Assembly: GCA_030537895.1 (NCBI GenBank) | Contig: JAUNVA010000004.1 | Span: 91,280 to 155,279 of the forward strand | Origin: Bowdeniella nasicola | GTDB lineage: Bacteria; Actinomycetota; Actinomycetes; Actinomycetales; Actinomycetaceae | Direction: 5' to 3' | DNA: 64,000 bases | Part shown: positions 63,927-64,000 of the stretch, piece by piece | Position numbering within the stretch: position 1 is the first letter of the stretch | How the letters are laid out: each line of letters begins with the position of its first letter | Translations under genes and position numbers: made by a program | The notes under the pieces: generated by a model | Database searches by the model: none | What the model saw: only the letters and a program-made list of their open reading frames with translations | What the model was told of the DNA's origin: nothing

Positions 63927-64000
63927 TTAGATTCCGGTGCGCTTAGTGGGGCAGGACATGCAGCGCGGGCCACCACGACCACGACCAAGCTCACTACCCT
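63927..64000 (-). CDS. arcA: Arginine deiminase (carboxy-terminal end only)
   Basis: The last 23 codons lie in the window and read GSELGRGRGGPRCMSCPTKR plus TGI and stop. This is the arginine deiminase end, and the first Cys of RCMSC is the catalytic nucleophile position. The common GGGHC is GGPRC here. ArcA converts arginine to citrulline and ammonia and would be the first gene of the operon. The rest of the gene lies beyond 64000. Confidence 0.9.
   Translation of the reverse strand, partial: GSELGRGRGGPRCMSCPTKRTGI

Overview
The window is a stretch of high-GC actinobacterial chromosome. Evidence for this: a dnaK-grpE-dnaJ-hspR operon and clpB preceded by HspR (HAIR) operators, a GTP-type PEP carboxykinase, an LppM-like lipoprotein, and about seventeen genes whose -10 element sits only six or seven bases before the start codon (leaderless transcription). 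The genome order resembles the Actinomycetaceae/Micrococcales side of the phylum, but the genus cannot be fixed from this sequence. Coding density is high and nearly everything is ordinary chromosome; the only clearly accessory-looking stretch is 51.7-53.0 kb.

Layout. 0-5.4 kb: purine genes (purD-purC-purS, minus strand), a PfkB sugar kinase and PEP carboxykinase. 5.6-10.9 kb: an LppM-like lipoprotein, purA, and a PAS/SpoIIE/HATPase stress regulator divergent from its STAS anti-anti-sigma partner. 10.9-18.7 kb: a GH42 beta-galactosidase, class II aldolase, a sulfide:quinone-reductase-like flavoprotein followed by a 53-residue protein, and a pyrE-lemA-trmH run with a short-chain dehydrogenase. 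18.8-25.0 kb: a sugar ABC importer lacking its own ATPase, exonuclease III, a serine hydrolase and a HAD phosphatase. 25-33 kb: clpB, a P1B metal ATPase, an amidase, an orphan MT0933-like small protein and an MFS carrier. 33-38.5 kb: an S9 peptidase, an AGE-family isomerase, a two-helix membrane protein and a cupin. 38.6-45 kb: the hspR-dnaJ-grpE-dnaK heat-shock operon, a MarR regulator, a DUF2254 membrane protein and gluQ. 46-50.3 kb: a cluster of uncharacterised membrane and envelope proteins. 50.5-54.4 kb: a fucO-like dehydrogenase, a small degenerate island, tRNA-Ser(CGA), tadA and upp. 54.4-57.3 kb: a metNIQ methionine importer under a SAM riboswitch. 57.3-64 kb: a TetR regulator, an MHS transporter, and an arginine deiminase operon (arcA end, arcB, arcC) extended by an amidinotransferase and a DMT-family transporter.

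How the genes work together. Heat-shock control is coherent: HspR, encoded at the end of the dnaK operon, has two operators upstream of dnaK and one upstream of clpB. Methionine uptake is controlled at translation by a riboswitch whose closing stem covers the metN ribosome binding site. The arc operon should turn arginine into ornithine, ammonia, CO2 and ATP, but its fourth gene offers a second fate for arginine (amidino transfer), and a DMT carrier takes the place where an arginine/ornithine antiporter is normally found. This is the best candidate in the window for an undescribed variant system. Divergent gene pairs tend to share compact, sometimes palindromic promoters, the clearest case being tadA/upp.
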